Shown here piece after piece: positions 4,490 through 5,292 of a stretch of DNA of 5,292 bases. Under the pieces are notes generated by a model, which saw nothing but the letters and a program-made list of their open reading frames with translations, ran no database searches and was not told the origin of the DNA. Each line of letters opens with the position of its first letter. Position 1 is the stretch's first letter. The stretch is from an uncultured Ruminococcus sp. (GTDB lineage: Bacteria > Bacillota > Clostridia > Oscillospirales > Ruminococcaceae): the NCBI GenBank assembly GCA_937898375.1, contig CALEJX010000496.1, positions 1 through 5,292 on the forward strand. The letters are read 5' to 3'. The position numbers and the translations under genes are program-made.

Positions 4490-4512
4490 GCCATGTGCCG
4501 AAAAAATACCAA

Positions 4513-4541
4513 TTGACACCCAACCCCAACCATGCTATAAT
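4513..4541 (+). promoter_or_regulatory. Consensus housekeeping promoter of the membrane-protein gene
   Basis: TTGACA (4513-4518), exactly 17 nt, then TATAAT (4536-4541), with an extended -10 TGC directly before it. All twelve box positions match consensus. Transcription would start near 4548, leaving a leader of about 15 nt that is mostly the ribosome-binding site AAAGGTGA (4549-4556), 6 nt before ATG 4563. Confidence 0.88.
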
Positions 4542-4562
4542 AAAGTAAAAAGGTGACATAAC

Positions 4563-5261
4563 ATGGAAACACTCGACCTGAAAGAGGAGTATAAAACCCT
4601 CCCAAACGAAACCTTGAGAAAATATTATAAGAAACTCACTAAAAGACAGCATAGACTTGCCGCTGTAACATTCGCCTTTCTCGTGCCTGCTATGTTGGTC
4701 TATGGCATGCTGGGCTGGGTAAACTTTTTTACAGCCGAGTGGAATGGATTCAGCTTCTTCGATACAAGCTCAAATGCCTTCTTTAACTATGTGGCGTTCG
4801 CCGCCTGCGGAGCTTTGCTCATGGCGGATACGACCAAGTTGATAGTCGCCTCCCCTGCCGTGATGATACTCTATATGGGTCTGAAATTCGCCCTTTTCGA
4901 CAGCGTGTCAGGCGATACTTTCGTCATGCTCGCCTACCTTATTGTTGCCACTGTCATCACCGCAAAAGCAGTGTCCGACCTTAATTTTATGCGTAAACTC
5001 CCTAACTTCCCCTTCGACGGCAGACAGGAGCGCATAGACTTCGAAGGACTTAGCCGTGATAAAATGGCTGATAACCTGCAAAAAATGCTCGATGCCCAAA
5101 ATGGCGATAAGGTCATAACTAACGACTATGAGGATATCTTCACAAGCGATAACCCACAGGATATCGCCAGCCCTCCCGAAAATACCGACGATTATATGCA
5201 GCAGCATAAAATGTCATATCAGCGTATAAAATCATGGAACGACGTGAGCAGACTGGATTGA
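4563..5261 (+). CDS. Four-helix integral membrane protein of unknown function
   Basis: 232 residues; family not recognised. The N-terminal 30 residues are charged (METLDLKEEYKTLPNETLRKYYKKLTKRQHR). Four hydrophobic helices follow at about 32-54, 72-89, 93-112 and 118-136. The C-terminal 95 residues are soluble, with a conserved-looking start NFMRKLPNFPFDGRQE (141-156) and then an acidic stretch rich in Asp, Asn and Gln (about 187-215). Both ends should be cytoplasmic given the positive charges around the first helix and after the fourth. No enzyme motif, transporter signature or signal peptide was seen. ATG 4563 is set by AAAGGTGA 6 nt upstream and a consensus promoter. Coding potential is convincing: long uninterrupted frame, coherent topology, normal codon use. 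No partner gene is visible; the downstream side is cut by the window edge. Confidence 0.85.
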   Translation: METLDLKEEYKTLPNETLRKYYKKLTKRQHRLAAVTFAFLVPAMLVYGMLGWVNFFTAEWNGFSFFDTSSNAFFNYVAFAACGALLMADTTKLIVASPAVMILYMGLKFALFDSVSGDTFVMLAYLIVATVITAKAVSDLNFMRKLPNFPFDGRQERIDFEGLSRDKMADNLQKMLDAQNGDKVITNDYEDIFTSDNPQDIASPPENTDDYMQQHKMSYQRIKSWNDVSRLD

Positions 5262-5292
5262 TGACCTGCTCATTCTTTTCGTTAATTATTTC

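Larger units (their letters stand above)
3909..4490. other. Gene-free, repeat-rich intergenic region
   Basis: About 580 bp with no credible coding sequence. Open frames here lack Shine-Dalgarno sites, overlap on both strands, and translate to low-complexity Pro/Arg- or Phe-rich peptides. The region is a patchwork of GC-rich palindromes, direct repeats and inverted repeats listed separately. The word GAGCGAAG or its complement recurs at 3994-4001, 4105-4112 and 4265-4272, at hairpin loops or their edges. It looks like an accumulation of small dispersed non-coding repeats. No transposase, CRISPR array or tRNA is present. Confidence 0.7.

Noticed and set aside
3909..4490. Repeat cluster considered as a CRISPR array
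   Set aside because: Units differ in sequence and length, spacing is irregular, and no cas gene is present.
3926..4519. Long minus-strand open frame (about 197 codons) and overlapping ones at 3712-4104 and 4234-4452
   Set aside because: They run through palindromes and repeats, have no Shine-Dalgarno, and translate to low-complexity Arg/Phe/Leu/Pro sequence; frames of this kind arise from GC-rich repeats without stops.
4055..4556. Plus-strand open frames at 4055-4309 and 4293-4556
   Set aside because: Same repeat region, no ribosome site, composition unlike the real genes; the second would also run through the consensus promoter at 4513-4541.
4908..5207. Minus-strand frames inside the last membrane-protein gene
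   Set aside because: No ribosome site or promoter; the opposite strand has both.
1..5292. tRNA, rRNA, transposase, integrase or phage genes
   Set aside because: None was seen on either strand.

Overview
The window looks like chromosome from a cellulolytic gut or rumen Firmicute, most likely Ruminococcus or a close relative in the Oscillospiraceae. The grounds are a GH94 cellobiose-phosphorylase-type gene, Gram-positive Shine-Dalgarno sequences (AAGGAGG, GGAGGT), a Ser/Ala/Asp-rich SGNH-hydrolase lipoprotein, compact hairpin terminators with T-runs, and an intergenic region full of short GC-rich palindromes. The genus is inferred from gene families and style, not from a marker gene.

Layout. 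(1) 2-1033, plus: C-terminal 343 residues of a GH94 phosphorylase, followed by its terminator. (2) 1100-2139, minus: a compact, AT-rich operon of four small proteins with its own promoter and terminator. In transcription order these are a 65-aa single-pass membrane protein, a 101-aa coiled-coil plus single-pass membrane protein, a 67-aa cysteine-rich protein and a 53-aa CxxC/CxxC zinc ribbon. The last gene is very short and easily missed. (3) 2222-2359, minus: a free-standing promoter plus terminator that would make an RNA of about 88 nt with no reading frame. This promoter is a diverged copy of the small-protein operon promoter. (4) 2413-3887, minus: a monocistronic gene for a secreted SGNH-hydrolase lipoprotein, with terminator, promoter and an upstream 11-bp motif that also occurs twice upstream of the small-protein operon. 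(5) About 3890-4510: roughly 600 bp with no credible gene, made of tandem, direct and inverted repeats. (6) 4513-5261, plus: a consensus promoter driving a four-helix membrane protein of unknown function; the last 31 bases show nothing.

How it fits together. The phosphorylase would act in the cytoplasm on imported cellobiose. The lipoprotein would sit on the outer face of the membrane and could de-esterify a polysaccharide, but nothing in the sequence shows co-regulation with the phosphorylase. The most original part is 1100-2360: an undescribed-looking four-gene operon (two membrane anchors, two zinc-binding-type proteins), a neighbouring putative small RNA driven by a duplicate of the same promoter, and a motif shared with the lipoprotein promoter. 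The functional link among these is inference; the promoters, terminators, repeats and reading frames are read directly.
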